Of a DNA stretch of 64,000 bases, positions 1 to 9,242 are shown in pieces (the stretch's first letter is position 1; each line of letters opens with the position of its first letter). The DNA comes from Meconema thalassinum. Lineage: Eukaryota > Arthropoda > Insecta > Orthoptera > Tettigoniidae. The notes under the pieces were generated by a model, which made no database searches, had not been told where the DNA came from, and saw only the letters and a program-made list of their open reading frames with translations. Where the stretch lies: the NCBI GenBank assembly GCA_946902985.2, contig OX336388.2, positions 292,432,526 through 292,496,525 of the forward strand, in the 5' to 3' direction. The position numbers were made by a program, and so were the translations under genes.

Positions 1-37
1 GATCCATCCTGTCCTATAGAGTGACCATATCTTGGTA

Positions 38-600
38 TTAGAGATGAGCACTTTTGGCATAATTCAGGTGTCCAGCAGCGTGGAAATAGAGTATCATTTC
101 CTTGACGCAATCTAGATGGAGTTTCCAATTACCCATTCTTTCAGCATTTATGAAGCTCTTCAGTAGCGTACACATTCGAAAATACTGAATCCATAGAGCG
201 GACGTTGGCCCTCCGTTTTCAATAGTGGTCAGAGTCACTGAAAATCGCTCAGTAACTTAACAGCATGAAAGTTGGGATCATCTGCTACCCTCAAGATGAT
301 GGACCTATCCGGAAAATTGAGCACTTGGTCTAGCGCTGTCAAGTCTTGTTCAGTGAAATCAAGGTGTTCAAAAATTTTGCCTACCAAAGCAGCATGTGTT
401 AGGATGTGGGCGCCCTGGCGAACGCATGTCCTGTTAGGATAGTTTTCAACACTGTTGGTAGCGTATAGTGTGCTGAATAGCCCCTTCAGCCCACTCCCAT
501 CCATGATTGTCCCCATCGCCCCCATAAAAGACATCAATATGTGAAATCCACCTAACCTGACAACCACTTTCTTAAGCTCTGGTTGAGTGTCGTTTGCCAC
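38..600 (-). pseudogene. Decayed conserved ORF of unknown function
   Basis: Two overlapping - strand reading frames form one broken coding region. The upstream frame (600 to 235, 121 codons) contains VVRLGGFHILMSFMGAMG and later a GAHILTHAAL stretch. It ends in a TGA that overlaps the next frame. That frame (238 to 38) continues with NWKLHLDCVKEMILYFHAAG and NYAKSAHL. From memory, motifs like these occur in multicopy uncharacterised arthropod and marine-invertebrate proteins, which may be repeat-associated. I cannot assign a function. The shift at about 237 and the early stop at 38 suggest a pseudogene or a fragment. No terminal repeats or target duplications were found around it. Confidence 0.45.
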
Positions 601-1031
601 TACATCACGTGCCTTCCAGTACTATGGCTGGGCAAAAGTCGCTATGCAAGTCTTCTGTTTAACCAATGTACACTGTCCAATAGCAGATACAATAGATGCA
701 TATACTGTATTATATTCGTTTGGTGGAGCATTCATGAACGGGAGGCAAACTATTTTCGAGCATTCGTACTTTTCACCACTGGTTCCAAGCGCCATAAAAC
801 CATTCCATCCAGGTACGGATGGTGAATATGTAGAGTTTTTTCCATACAGCCAAGGGGGAAGGGGGGAGCGGGGGTAGGGTGGGGGTTTCCAAAGTTGGTG
901 ATTGTAACCAAGAAACATAATTACAACATTTCATCATAATTCGGTTATAACAGAAGAAATAAGGTGGAATTCTGCATTTTTGGGCATTTTTAGCGAATTT
1001 TGAAAAATGACATTTTTTTCGAAGCGCCATA
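601..1031. other. Non-coding spacer
   Basis: I see no supported gene here. There is a purine-rich G-run segment at about 850-895. The short open frames in this stretch conflict with each other on both strands and show no recognisable domain. Confidence 0.4.
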
Positions 1032-1697
1032 TTGTAACGTGTTTTTCGAGGGTATTTTACGCCACTGACATAAGTCAGTAGGAAGCCATTCAATATTTAT
1101 TTACGCGGCAAATTGTTCAGCCAAGAGAAGTTTTCATGTAACTTATTATTATTAACTTATTATTATTATTAAGGTATTTTTGGAGCGTTTTTTTTATAAG
1201 ATTATAAGTCTACAGATAGGTTTTCAATGTTATAGAAAACACTATCAAGCGAATTATTACGAACAACATTATCGCGGAAAATTATATGATTACGGAATTT
1301 TACAGAGTTTTGTCAGTTAGGGTATTGTGAGAGAGATGAGTCACTGGGAATTCGACTACAGGCTTCATCTTGACGAGAAGCGTGACGCAAGCGGGGTTGC
1401 TGCATCAAGAAAAGGCGAAATGGCCTGGACCGGTAATCGACATCATCGTCGCGCCGAGTGTAATGACCCTGAGGTGGGGAGTAGCGCGTGGTGACTCAGC
1501 CAATCAGTGGAGAGCGGGCGAGAAGAAGACGGCTCCAGAGAGGGGAGGCGACGAGTGCTTATATGGTTTGCGCGCCGTGGAGGCAGGGCGATTATCTTTG
1601 TAAAACTTGACCGTTGTGGTTGCTCGTGTGGTTGGTTCCGGTGTGACCGGACCATAAGTTAACATTTCTACAAGTATCTCTTCAACTATCGAAGAAG

Positions 1698-1773
1698 ATG
1701 ACGACGTCCAGAAGGCTGTGGGAAGATCTCTTCAACATCCAGTACGAGGGAAATGCTACGGCAATTTCCAATG
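1698..1773 (+). CDS. Putative short coding exon of element X
   Basis: An ATG at 1698 opens a short frame beginning MTTSRRLWEDLFNIQYEG and reaching NATAISN before an AATG|GTAAGC splice donor at 1773/1774. The inverted copy (about 40578 down to 40503) keeps the same frame, with only an Asp-Leu to Ala-His change, and the same donor. A matching TTTCAG acceptor lies at about 2412 and is also kept in the other copy. Downstream, both copies keep an open frame containing KYKFRFQH and LSQSKYFKV (about 2455-2670). The frames joined across the intron did not give a long protein in my reading, so the product is uncertain. It could instead be a leader exon. Confidence 0.35.
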
Positions 1774-1947
1774 GTAAGCGCGAATGACTCAGAACTACAT
1801 AATCTCTCGTTTCTTTGTTTCATATTCAGTATTTCAGTAACTTCTTAGCTTGGGAATAACAGTAAAATCAGTAATTCATCCGACTCCGTTTTCACGTAAT
1901 TCTCTAGCGGTAATATTCCAATTGCAGCGCTCCAATTTAAATGTAAA

Positions 1948-1988
<41 letters not shown>

Positions 1989-1990
<2 letters not shown>

Positions 1991-2347
1991 GAGCCTCCGT
2001 TGCTTAGGCGGCAGCACGCCGGCCTCTCACCGCTGGGTCCGTGGTTCAAATCCCGGTCACTCCATGTGAGATCTGTGCTGGACAAAACGGAGGCAGACAG
2101 GTTTTTCTCCGGGTACTCCGGTTTTCCCTGTCAAAATTTCATTCCAGCAACACTCTCCACTATCATTTCATTTCATCTGTCATTCATTTAATCATTGCCC
2201 CAGAGGAGTGCGTCAGGCCTCGGCAGCCGGCACAGTTCATATCCTCGCCGCTAGATGGGGGCTTCATTCATTCCATTCCTGACCCGGTCGGAGACTGGAA
2301 GCAGGCTGTGGATTTTCATTTTCATTATTATTATTATTATTATTATT
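1989..2347 (+). mobile_element. tRNA-derived SINE (locust Lm1-like)
   Basis: This is an insertion inside element X; the inverted X copy lacks it and has only the (ATT)n stretch. The head resembles a tRNA, with a box A-like TTGCTTAGGCGG and the box B GGTTCAAATCC at about 2043-2053. The body has the GGACAAAACGGAGGCAGACA and CTCCGGGTACTCCGG stretches I associate with locust Lm1-type SINEs. It ends in an (ATT)n tail at about 2323-2347. The family name is from memory. Confidence 0.7.
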
Positions 2348-2639
2348 AATTTTGCCATACTTGTTTTATATAATAAATTCATTTCTTTTAACTATGCATC
2401 TTTGCTTTCAGTAGGTAGCATTAGATATAGACCAAATTCCTTCTCCTGATACAATTGTTAGTTGGGTTAATGATCAAATCATACCACGATCTGAGTGAAA
2501 AGATTCTTGAAGGTGTTCTACCAGAGCTAGGTGTTGTTAAATATAAATTTAGATTTCAACATAGCGTTGAGGTCTTGGCGCCCATTAATACAACATATCT
2601 TAGTCAGAGTAAATATTTCAAAGTGCAAGGCAAGGCTAG

Positions 2640-2810
2640 TAAAAGCGTTACACTTGTCACGCAACAGTGAGGGCAAAGGAAGACGTTTCACTTGTACGCT
2701 CAACGTGGAGCAAAAGAAACCGTTTCACTTGTCACCCAACGTGAAGAAAGAGTTACACTTGTCACCCAACAGTGAGAGCAAGAGAAACCGTTTCAAAGTC
2801 ACTGCACTGA
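2640..2810 (+). repeat. Degenerate tandem repeats at the inner end of X
   Basis: About four units of roughly 30-38 bp start with GTTACACTTGTCACGCAAC or GTTTCACTTGTACGCTCAAC and continue with a purine-rich linker ending in AAACC. The inverted X copy has at least two related units at about 39925-40000 (core CTCCACGTTGAGCGTA on the + strand). Copy number differs between the two X copies. Subterminal repeats of this kind often act as transposase binding sites, but that role is inferred. Confidence 0.6.
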
Positions 2811-3854
2811 AATTATATCTTGCCAATATAAAGCTTATGAAATGCATAACTTCAACACTTGCAATGGCAGAGATTGGCCTCTAAGCCATCTAAAAAATAA
2901 AAAAAAATATGTGCTAGATTCAGGAGTGTTAATCCAAATATAATTATCAGTGATATATACTTATGTGTCGTGGCGCGATTGTGTAATTTGCGAAGTGTGT
3001 GGTTTCAGTGTCCTTCTACGTTTGATAAGTAGTTCATGATTGATCCTATGAGAGATTCTATTGTGTTTTGCGTATTATCATTGAAAGTTCTCGTATGCAA
3101 ATCAAATTTTCAAGGAATAAACTTTTCACTTTCCGAGTAGATAACCCAAGGCTTGTAAACTACTGTTTGAATGACCGTAATAACGTCTTGTTTGGTTATG
3201 AATGTGGGAATGTGCATAATATCATTGCTTTTCACTCGTGGATATTGTAGTGTTATCTGGTGCTAACATAAATATTATAAATTTGTAGCGCAGGCCAGAG
3301 ATAATATAAAATTGACCATAGTAATTTGCACTCAATCTAAGCGCCGATACTAGCGATCGTAGTAGCACCTGACCGAAAATCATTCCATACTTCAGATAAC
3401 AGATTAACAGCTCTTTGCCTTGCACATTTCCGTGAACACACATCAAGTTTTAGGGCAGTCATCATCCCCTAGCGGGCGCTTGTTTGCGCGAAGCGCGAAC
3501 AAGCGTCCATGGAATGGTGACAGGTACTGGTGCTCCTAAAGGTGCTCCTTTTAGCCTTTAGTACGTAATTTAATGAAAGGGAGAACATTTTTATTTTCAA
3601 GTATTTGATTTTTAAGTAATGAATTTATTAAGTCATTTTTTATGTGGTTGTTTTAAGTATTTTAAAACTTGAAAAGACTGTTGTAATGACATTCAGCATT
3701 TGGCTCGCCATGGCTAGACCTTCAGTAACTGGGCATGTGTGTCGCATGGACCGCCCAGCGACCGTAGGCCCAGGTGTTCAGTCAAATAGCTTCAGAATTT
3801 AATAAGTATATTGATATCAATATGAAAAGTATTTTAAGTTGTTATAATAGGATT
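2811..3854. other. Non-coding spacer with a GC hairpin
   Basis: No gene is supported. A strong hairpin lies at 3477-3505: arms of 13 bases (CGCTTGTTTGCGC and GCGCGAACAAGCG) with one mismatch and a GAA loop. The rest is AT-rich sequence with short uninformative frames. Confidence 0.45.
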
Positions 3855-3965
3855 GAACCGGCAGCGGTGGCCGAGAGCGCTAACGCGCTACCTCGTGCCT
3901 CGCTGGCATCGGGAGAGCGTGAGTTTGGGTCCCACCTCGGACGTCCTGAAAAGAAAAGTACATGG
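3855..3965 (+). mobile_element. tRNA-derived SINE head or tRNA relic
   Basis: GCAGCGGTGGCCGAGAGCGC resembles the 5' half and box A of a Ser/Leu-type tRNA. It is followed by GAGTTTGGGTCCC, a degenerate box B. The acceptor stem is not closed and no intact cloverleaf can be drawn, so this is a SINE head or pseudo-tRNA and not a functional tRNA gene. Confidence 0.5.
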
Positions 3966-4480
3966 CCATTGGCTGCATTAATAACATTATTATAATAGGT
4001 TTGAAAAGAAGGTGAAGTCAGAATGACCACTAGTGGGTTGGTTTTGGTAGTTTGAAGTAATTTAAAGACCTGTTGTAGTGGTTTAAGTAATAAATAAGAA
4101 TAGTCCTCAATTGCTCCAGGGAGGAATGAAATTGATTTTATAAGTACTGTAGTATGTAGCTGGATTGCGATTTAATATGCTTATAGGTAATAATGCGCTG
4201 TGATTGGTTGTGAGACGGTGATTCCGTCTCTGTGATTGGTTACTGGTAGTTTGAAGTTGTGTATGTATTTATGAGAGTATAAAAAATAAAAAGATTTTTG
4301 TGTGTTGATGAATGTCACGGATAATAAAAACGGTAACAACTTCAAGGTAGGATAACATGTCAGATGTTACACATCATATGCGACTACTGTAAGGCTCGTA
4401 TCTTTTTTTTTTTTTTAATTTCGAATACCCTAAATTCTGTAAATTCAACTAAAAATGTAGAACACCACAGGAACTCAAAC
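3966..4480. other. Non-coding spacer
   Basis: AT-rich sequence with a T-run at about 4403-4416. No gene or repeat boundary was found here. Confidence 0.35.
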
Positions 4481-4492
4481 TATAGGCGTTCT

Positions 4493-4545
4493 AGGAGCCG
4501 TTAATCTAAATGTTAGACCCCTTAAAACAACAATTATCATCATCA
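4493..4545 (+). mobile_element. Very short 5'-truncated LINE tail with target duplication
   Basis: A 53-bp insertion ends in CCTTAAAACAACAATTATCA followed by (ATC)n. It is flanked by perfect 12-bp copies of TATAGGCGTTCT at 4481-4492 and 4546-4557. The same tail type recurs at 47398-47450 and about 55990-56057. Full-length members of this LINE are not in the window. Confidence 0.8.
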
Positions 4546-4828
4546 TATAGGCGTTCTTTATGTCTAGTAGGGTTCCTGCCATTTTACAAAAGAGATCCAT
4601 TAACAGCTAAATACGTGTAGGCCAGCTTCTGGGAGAGTTTGTAATCTTTCATCATGGCGATGTCAACTGACGAAGGTCTTACGAGAATTGAGTTGAGCTG
4701 GTCTCTTCTTTTCTCCTGAGCAGGAGGCCCAACGGAGGTACCTGGAATTGCCTTATGCACGGATCGGCCCCGCTCTACAGCCAACAGCTGCCAGCAGGTT
4801 ATGGTGCCTGACCAACCCAACACTAAAA

Positions 4829-5215
4829 GCTTGCCGCGTTGGGTGAGGTTATCGTGTCGGACTACTAACCCCCAAGCTTGCAGGTTCGCTCCTGGCCGTG
4901 ATAAGTGATTTTTGAAAGGCGGAAAAAATCACGATACGCATGTCATACGCATTGGCATGTTAAAGAACCCATTTGAATTCAGTAGGCCGTGTTTATAATG
5001 GCAAAATTAATCTCGGGATTTTCTGCCAACACAAAGTTCCTCATTTCTCTACTAGAAAGCGCTATAGTGTCAAGGAACTTAGATATCTAACCTTCTTGAC
5101 TTTCATAGTGCTTCAAGGAACAACAAAATTCGACATGCAAGCTGTCCTCTGGGCCGCAAATAACAACGCTTGCGCCCGGCAACCGAGGCCATACGATATT
5201 ATTATTATTATTAAC
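4829..5215 (+). mobile_element. tRNA-derived SINE
   Basis: The head resembles a tRNA, with GGTTCGCTCC as box B at about 4882. It is followed by a body with ACGCATGTCATACGCATTGG and GGCATGTTAAAGAACCC, and by an ATTATTATTATTA tail at about 5198-5212. This is typical of an insect tRNA-SINE. No target duplication was resolved. Confidence 0.6.
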
Positions 5216-5596
5216 CCAATACTTTCTTAAGTTATTAGTCTACGAGACCTTTCTTGCAAGACCAACTGGCAATCTAGAATTAATATTAGGGTGGAAAATA
5301 GAACCTGGGACACTAAGTCACGAAGTATTTTACTTATAATTGGTTTAAAATTAAATTAAATGTCATGTGAGTGTTTGGATGCCGTATTATTGGCTTTTCT
5401 GGCTTTAACGTCAACAAATTCAATTAATTTCGATTAATTGATACGGACAAATCAGCGACAAGTCGAGACATCTATCGAACTTTTATGAAACGCCATTTTG
5501 GATACCAGTTCATTTGCTCCATTCCATTTCCCGGCCTGGTATATCTCGTACATGATCCTTGATCTCGTAGGCAACACTTATTATGAACACAATGTG
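5216..5596. other. Upstream region of the coiled-coil gene exon
   Basis: There is no separate gene here. The frame of the following exon stays open upstream to an ATG at 5498, but that extension looks hydrophobic and unlike the coiled coil. AACGCCATTTTGG (about 5488-5500) resembles a YY1-type GCCAT core, which would fit a promoter or 5' UTR. This is inference only. Confidence 0.3.
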
Positions 5597-5819
5597 ATGG
5601 AACCTAGAATTGACGACGAGCTGCATCTAAAGGAACAAGAATATCGACTTGCCCTGAACGATAAACTAAAATCATTAACCAGTGCACTGAAGTGTCGGGA
5701 CCACGATATCAATGAGCTGAACGAGAAACTTGAAATCCTCCAGAAGGACTTCCTTTATAATCTCAGTTTGTTACAAGACCGGGACAAGGAACTGGAGGAC
5801 TACGATCACATCTTGCACA
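5597..5819 (+). CDS. CCDC57: First coding exon of a coiled-coil protein, CCDC57-like
   Basis: The exon begins at ATG 5597 (MEPRIDDELHLKEQEYR) and encodes about 74 residues that are almost wholly heptad-like coiled coil. The stretch KDFLYNLSLLQDRDKELEDY near its end matches, from memory, the conserved N-terminal block of vertebrate CCDC57 (an acidic DFVYNLQVLEERD-like segment), a centrosome and microtubule-associated protein. It ends in CACA|GTAAGT, a strong donor, leaving phase 1. An ATG at 5498 is in frame but would add a non-coiled-coil leader, so I prefer 5597. Codon use and charge pattern differ clearly from the surrounding transposons. The likely next visible exon is at 61235. The ortholog call rests on one short block. 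Confidence 0.6.
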
Positions 5820-5987
5820 GTAAGTAGGAAACATACCGGTACCAACTGTTGACGGAAATCGCCTGCGCGAAGCAAGTTAGTCATACTTTCTAATATCTAC
5901 ATTAAGTGACATTACTTTGAAATGATGCAGAAACCACTGTTGTTCAATGGTTACTGATAGTGACAAGTTATACCGAATATACCCCCT

Positions 5988-6062
5988 TACGGTGTAGCGG
6001 CTAGCGTTCTTGGCTGTCGCCCAGGAGATCCGGGTGCGATTCCCGGCTCTGCAAAGAAATTT
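5988..6062 (+). mobile_element. tRNA-Asp-like pseudo-tRNA or SINE head
   Basis: The sequence has box A-like GTGTAGCGGCTAGCG, an anticodon-arm-like CTTGGCTGTCGCCCAGG with a GTC triplet in the loop, and box B GGTGCGATTCC with a good T stem. The acceptor ends (CCCTTAC and CTCTGCA) do not pair. It is therefore a tRNA-derived repeat head or a relic, and not a working tRNA-Asp gene. Confidence 0.5.
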
Positions 6063-6124
6063 TGATAAGAGTTCAGAAGAGGTACTTTTCGCTCCAAAAT
6101 TCTTAAAGTAGCCTATTTACATTT

Positions 6125-6333
6125 TGTTGGATATTTATGGTGGTTATCTAGATGCTAGAAGTAAATAAAGATTCAATACCTATGTCAGCGTGACTATTTT
6201 ATTAAGAGTAACAGGGTCACAGAATAAATGGCAATGAAGATGTAGCAGTATTACAACAATACTGTATATTATGAACTGCCACCTAGCGGTTATATATGGT
6301 AACTAGGATAAGGCAGAAACTATATTGCCAACA
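6125..6333 (-). repeat. Copia 3' LTR
   Basis: A 209-bp LTR runs from TGTTGGATATTTATGG to ATATTGCCAACA on the + strand. It matches the LTR at 25728-25943 apart from a few substitutions and a short insertion in the other copy (GGCCCTA region). The adjoining CTCCCACTT on the + strand is the polypurine tract of the - strand element. Confidence 0.9.
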
Positions 6334-6377
6334 CTCCCACTTAGGTTCTGCCTTTAAAAACAATACTTGGCAAATTA

Positions 6378-6770
6378 TTATGTTGCTACACTTATTGCCG
6401 CCCTCATCTTCTCAAACCTATTCTTTGGCAACGGCTTGGTGAATATATCTGCTTCTTGGTTCTCTGAGCATATATATTTCACGCCCAGTTCCTTGCTGTT
6501 GTAATATTCCAGTATGAACTTGTACTTGATATCAATATGCTTTGACCTTGCTTCAATACTACCGTTTTTGATCCAAGTGATTGCACTTTTGTTGTCCACG
6601 AAGAGAGTTGGACTTCCAGTTTTATATCCTACTAGTTGTGTCACTAGTTTGTTTAGCCAAACTAGGTTTGTTGTAGCGTGGCAAGCCGCCACAAACTCTG
6701 CTTCTGCTGTGGACAGAGCCACGGCCTTTTGTTTCTTGGTTCCCCACATCACTGGTGAATCTCCGATCTT
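6378..6770 (-). pseudogene. Copia RNase H domain
   Basis: This is the C-terminal RNase H of the copia polyprotein. It contains KKQKAVALSTAEAEFVA, a catalytic-type LFVDNKSAI, KHIDIKYKFI and the closing EADIFTKPLP box that ends copia polyproteins. The stop follows shortly after. It hydrolyses RNA of the RNA-DNA hybrid during reverse transcription. The reading frame is open over this domain but is separated by a frameshift from the reverse transcriptase. Confidence 0.9.
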
Positions 6771-7956
6771 TAGCAGATAGCCTGATCTTGACTTCCTAGT
6801 CTTCGTGTCTCCTGCAAAATCAGCGTCCGAGAAACCCTTAGTTTCAATGCAGTTTTCCGTCCATGGAACTTAATTCCGTATGCAACTGTACCCTTGAGGT
6901 ACTTAAATATCCTCTTGACTGCTTTCCAGTGCATTACATGTGGATTTGAGCAGTGTTGACTCACTCTGTTCACTGCCAGTGCTATGTCAGGGCGCGTGAT
7001 CAACGATAAGAACAGTAAACTTCCCACCGCCTCTCTGTAGGGCACTTTTGGTGACAGTTTTTGGCTTTCACTGTTCACTTCTTGACTATTCAAGTCTTGG
7101 TGATCGTCCGCTGGTATGTGTACCGAGTTTGCTTCTAACATGTTGAATTTATCCAATATGTTCATAGTGTACAGCTTTTGATCAGCTGTTATTGATCCAT
7201 CGAATAGCCTGGTTAGGTTGATTCCTAAGAACATGCCCAATGGTGACACTATTATCTCAACTTCTTTCCTCAGGTTATCAAGGAGTCTCTTGATCACGTC
7301 CTTTTTTCATGCAAACAACTAGTCCATCATCCACGTGGACTGATAAGATAATACATTCATTTATGATACCTGGTGATTTGAACACGCATGGATCTGCTTC
7401 AATTGGTTTAAGGTTAAACCTCTTAAGACAAGGTGAACTTTTTATTCCAGCATCTCGGTGCTTGCTTTAAGCCGTACAGACTTTTAATCAGTTTACATAC
7501 TTTGTCGCTGCCATCATCAAAAACTTCTGGTTGTTCCATATACACTTCTTCTTCCAGGTCTCCATGTAAAAACGCTGTCTTTACATCAAACTGCTCGACG
7601 TGCATCCCATGTGCTGCTGCTAGCGACAGTATAGCTCTCACTGAGTCATACTTTACAACTGGGCTGAATGTTTCATCATAGTCAACTCCAGCTCTTTGTT
7701 GGCATCCTTTGACCACCAATCTTGCCTTGTATCTAGATATTTATCCATCTGATTTCTGCTTGAGCTTGTAAACCCATCTGTTAATTAGAACATTGTCTTT
7801 CTTTGGTCGTTCAACTAAAGTCCAAGTGTTGTTCATTTTCAGGGCTACCATCTCCTCGTCCATGGCTTTTCTCCAGTTTTCATGGCCCCTGGTTTGATTC
7901 GCTTCTTGAAAGCTTGTCGGTTCCTGCCTCAGTAGAAGATTTTGTTCTGCTCCCGT
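6771..7956 (-). pseudogene. Copia reverse transcriptase, broken
   Basis: The N-terminal half carries RARLVVKG-type sequence before [35 protein letters not shown] and [17 protein letters not shown] catalytic box follows at about 7325 (HVDDG, where copia usually has YVDDG). The C-terminal half has PYREAVGSLLFLSLITRPD and KRIFKYLKGT. A TAA stop interrupts the region before the domain at about 7740, and frameshifts lie between 7423 and 7297. It would copy the retrotransposon RNA into DNA. This copy cannot make a full enzyme. Confidence 0.85.
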
Positions 7957-8109
7957 GCATTTATTGCAGATATAATCGTCATCCTTATTGTAGTGTTCCT
8001 CGTCAATTCCGACACATTTGTTGTGATATCATTTTTCACAACTATTGCATTGAATCCAGTCAATCAGTCTATCTTGTATAGTTGGTATTATACAGTTGGG
8101 TGCACTACA
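7957..8109 (-). pseudogene. PHD finger between copia integrase and reverse transcriptase
   Basis: On the - strand the copia polyprotein contains a zinc-binding pattern. It starts with Cys-x4-Cys at 8109-8092 and continues with an aromatic-preceded pair in WIQCNSC (about 8058-8038). A His-x2-Cys follows in YHNKCVGID, and the final Cys-x2-Cys is YICNKC (7957). This is the C4HC3 layout of PHD fingers. The Trp just before IQC is where H3K4me3-reading PHDs place an aromatic-cage residue. A TGA at 8029-8031 sits at the position usually held by Trp in PHD fingers (C-x2-W-Y/F-H), consistent with a TGG to TGA mutation. The location parallels the chromodomain of some Ty3/gypsy integrases. A histone-reading role is inferred. 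Confidence 0.8.
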
Positions 8110-8958
8110 TTCATTGCCATCGTCTGTCATGATGCTGATGTCTACTGCTGTATCTGGTACAACAAATGTTCCGTCATTTTTGAGCGTGTCCTCTTCATCA
8201 GAGGGAACTTCTTCTTCTTCTGGTACATCGACCCCGTTTCCATCTTCCTTTTCTTCAGGGTTTCCTGGGTCTTTCTCAATGATGTCATACGTCGATGGTT
8301 TATTGTACATCTCTTTCTCTTTAAAAATTACATCACGGTGTACTTCAACTGTATTTCTTTTTGGGAACCAGATTCTATATCCTTTGACAGTGTCGCTGTA
8401 TCCGACCATAATTCCTTCTTCTGCTTTCATGTCCCATTTTTTCCTCTTTTGTTTGGGGATATGTACCATCACTTTAGAGCCAAACACTTTGAATTTATTC
8501 AAATCTGTGTTTCTCTGAGTCCAGACTTCATACGGAGTTTCATTTTCGTTTGAGCTTGCTCCCGTATGATTTAACACGTCGACAGCCGTGTTGACTGCTT
8601 CAGCCCACAATGCCTTTGGTAGACCTGCACTGAGGATCAACGTTCTTGCTACTTCCACTACAGTTCTGTTTTCCCTTTCAGCTCTTCCATTTTGTTCTGG
8701 TGTATATGGTACAGTCTTTCCGTGTTTGACACCTTCCTTGAACAGAATTTCTTTCAGTTGACTCTTAACAAACTCCAATCCATTATCTGTTCTTAGAATG
8801 TTAACCTTTTTCCTGGTTTATTTTTCAATTCTGCCCAGAAAGTTCTTTACGCAGTCTGGCACCTCACTCTTGGCTTTTAGAAGGTAAACCTGGCGGTAAT
8901 GAGAAAAGTCGTCTTTCATTAATAGAAAATACCTGGCACCTCCCAGTGATTTTGTTTT
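8110..8958 (-). pseudogene. Copia integrase catalytic core and C-terminal region
   Basis: Reading the - strand from the BEL insertion point, SLGGARYFL is followed by the second catalytic Asp in RTDNGLEF and the Glu in TPEQNGRAERENRT. Next come ALWAEAVNTAVDVLNH and the KVFGSKVMVHIPKQKRKKW block. An acidic linker (NPEEKEDGNGVDVPEEEE) leads to the PHD finger. A TAA stop at about 8818 interrupts the domain just upstream of the second Asp. The first catalytic Asp lies on the other side of the BEL insertion (VVHADVCGYMET, about 14750). The integrase would insert the cDNA in the host genome. Confidence 0.85.
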
Positions 8959-9141
8959 TGTTAGGTTCACTTCTCAATAAATCACATAGACTCCTCTAGA
9001 ATGCATATTTTATTATTTGTTGTGGAAAGGTTCACAATTCACACGATACACACCATATTGTTTTGACACTGAACTTCACTGATATCAAAGACTATGTGAA
9101 AGATACTGCACTACACTCTTGTGCTTGCTGCCAACTCAACA
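8959..9141 (-). repeat. BEL/Pao 3' LTR
   Basis: An LTR of 183 bp starts TGTTAGGTTCAC and ends AACTCAACA. By eye it differs from the other LTR at one position only (CTCTAGAATG here, CTCTATAATG there), which suggests a recent insertion. Confidence 0.93.
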
Positions 9142-9242
9142 TTCTCCCACCTTGAGTTGTGGAAACAACTCAACAAAACAATAACATAACAATATTTTTT
9201 CTTTTTCTCAAAATAAATGAACACAAAAATAAATAAGTCACT

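Larger units (their letters stand above)
1032..2810 (+). mobile_element. Unclassified element X, left copy
   Basis: This segment matches, in inverted orientation, the X copy at about 39904-44770. The match starts at TTGTAACGTGTTTTTCGAGG (1032) and covers a (TTA)n stretch, a GC-rich promoter-like region with TATATGG (about 1560), a short split exon, an intron, and a terminal array of degenerate repeats. A SINE interrupts it at 1989-2347. Because the other copy is a discrete insertion inside a LINE, X is a mobile unit and not a host duplication. No transposase is visible in either copy, so it is probably non-autonomous or carries an unrecognised protein. Target duplication was not resolved on this side. 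Confidence 0.6.

Noticed and set aside
3855..3965. Functional tRNA-Ser/Leu gene
   Set aside because: Only the 5' half is tRNA-like; no closed cloverleaf.
5988..6062. Functional tRNA-Asp gene
   Set aside because: The anticodon and T arms are tRNA-like, but the acceptor ends do not pair and the position fits a SINE head.
7942..8553. Long + strand frame opposite copia integrase
   Set aside because: It is the antisense shadow of the integrase and PHD region and has no domain of its own.
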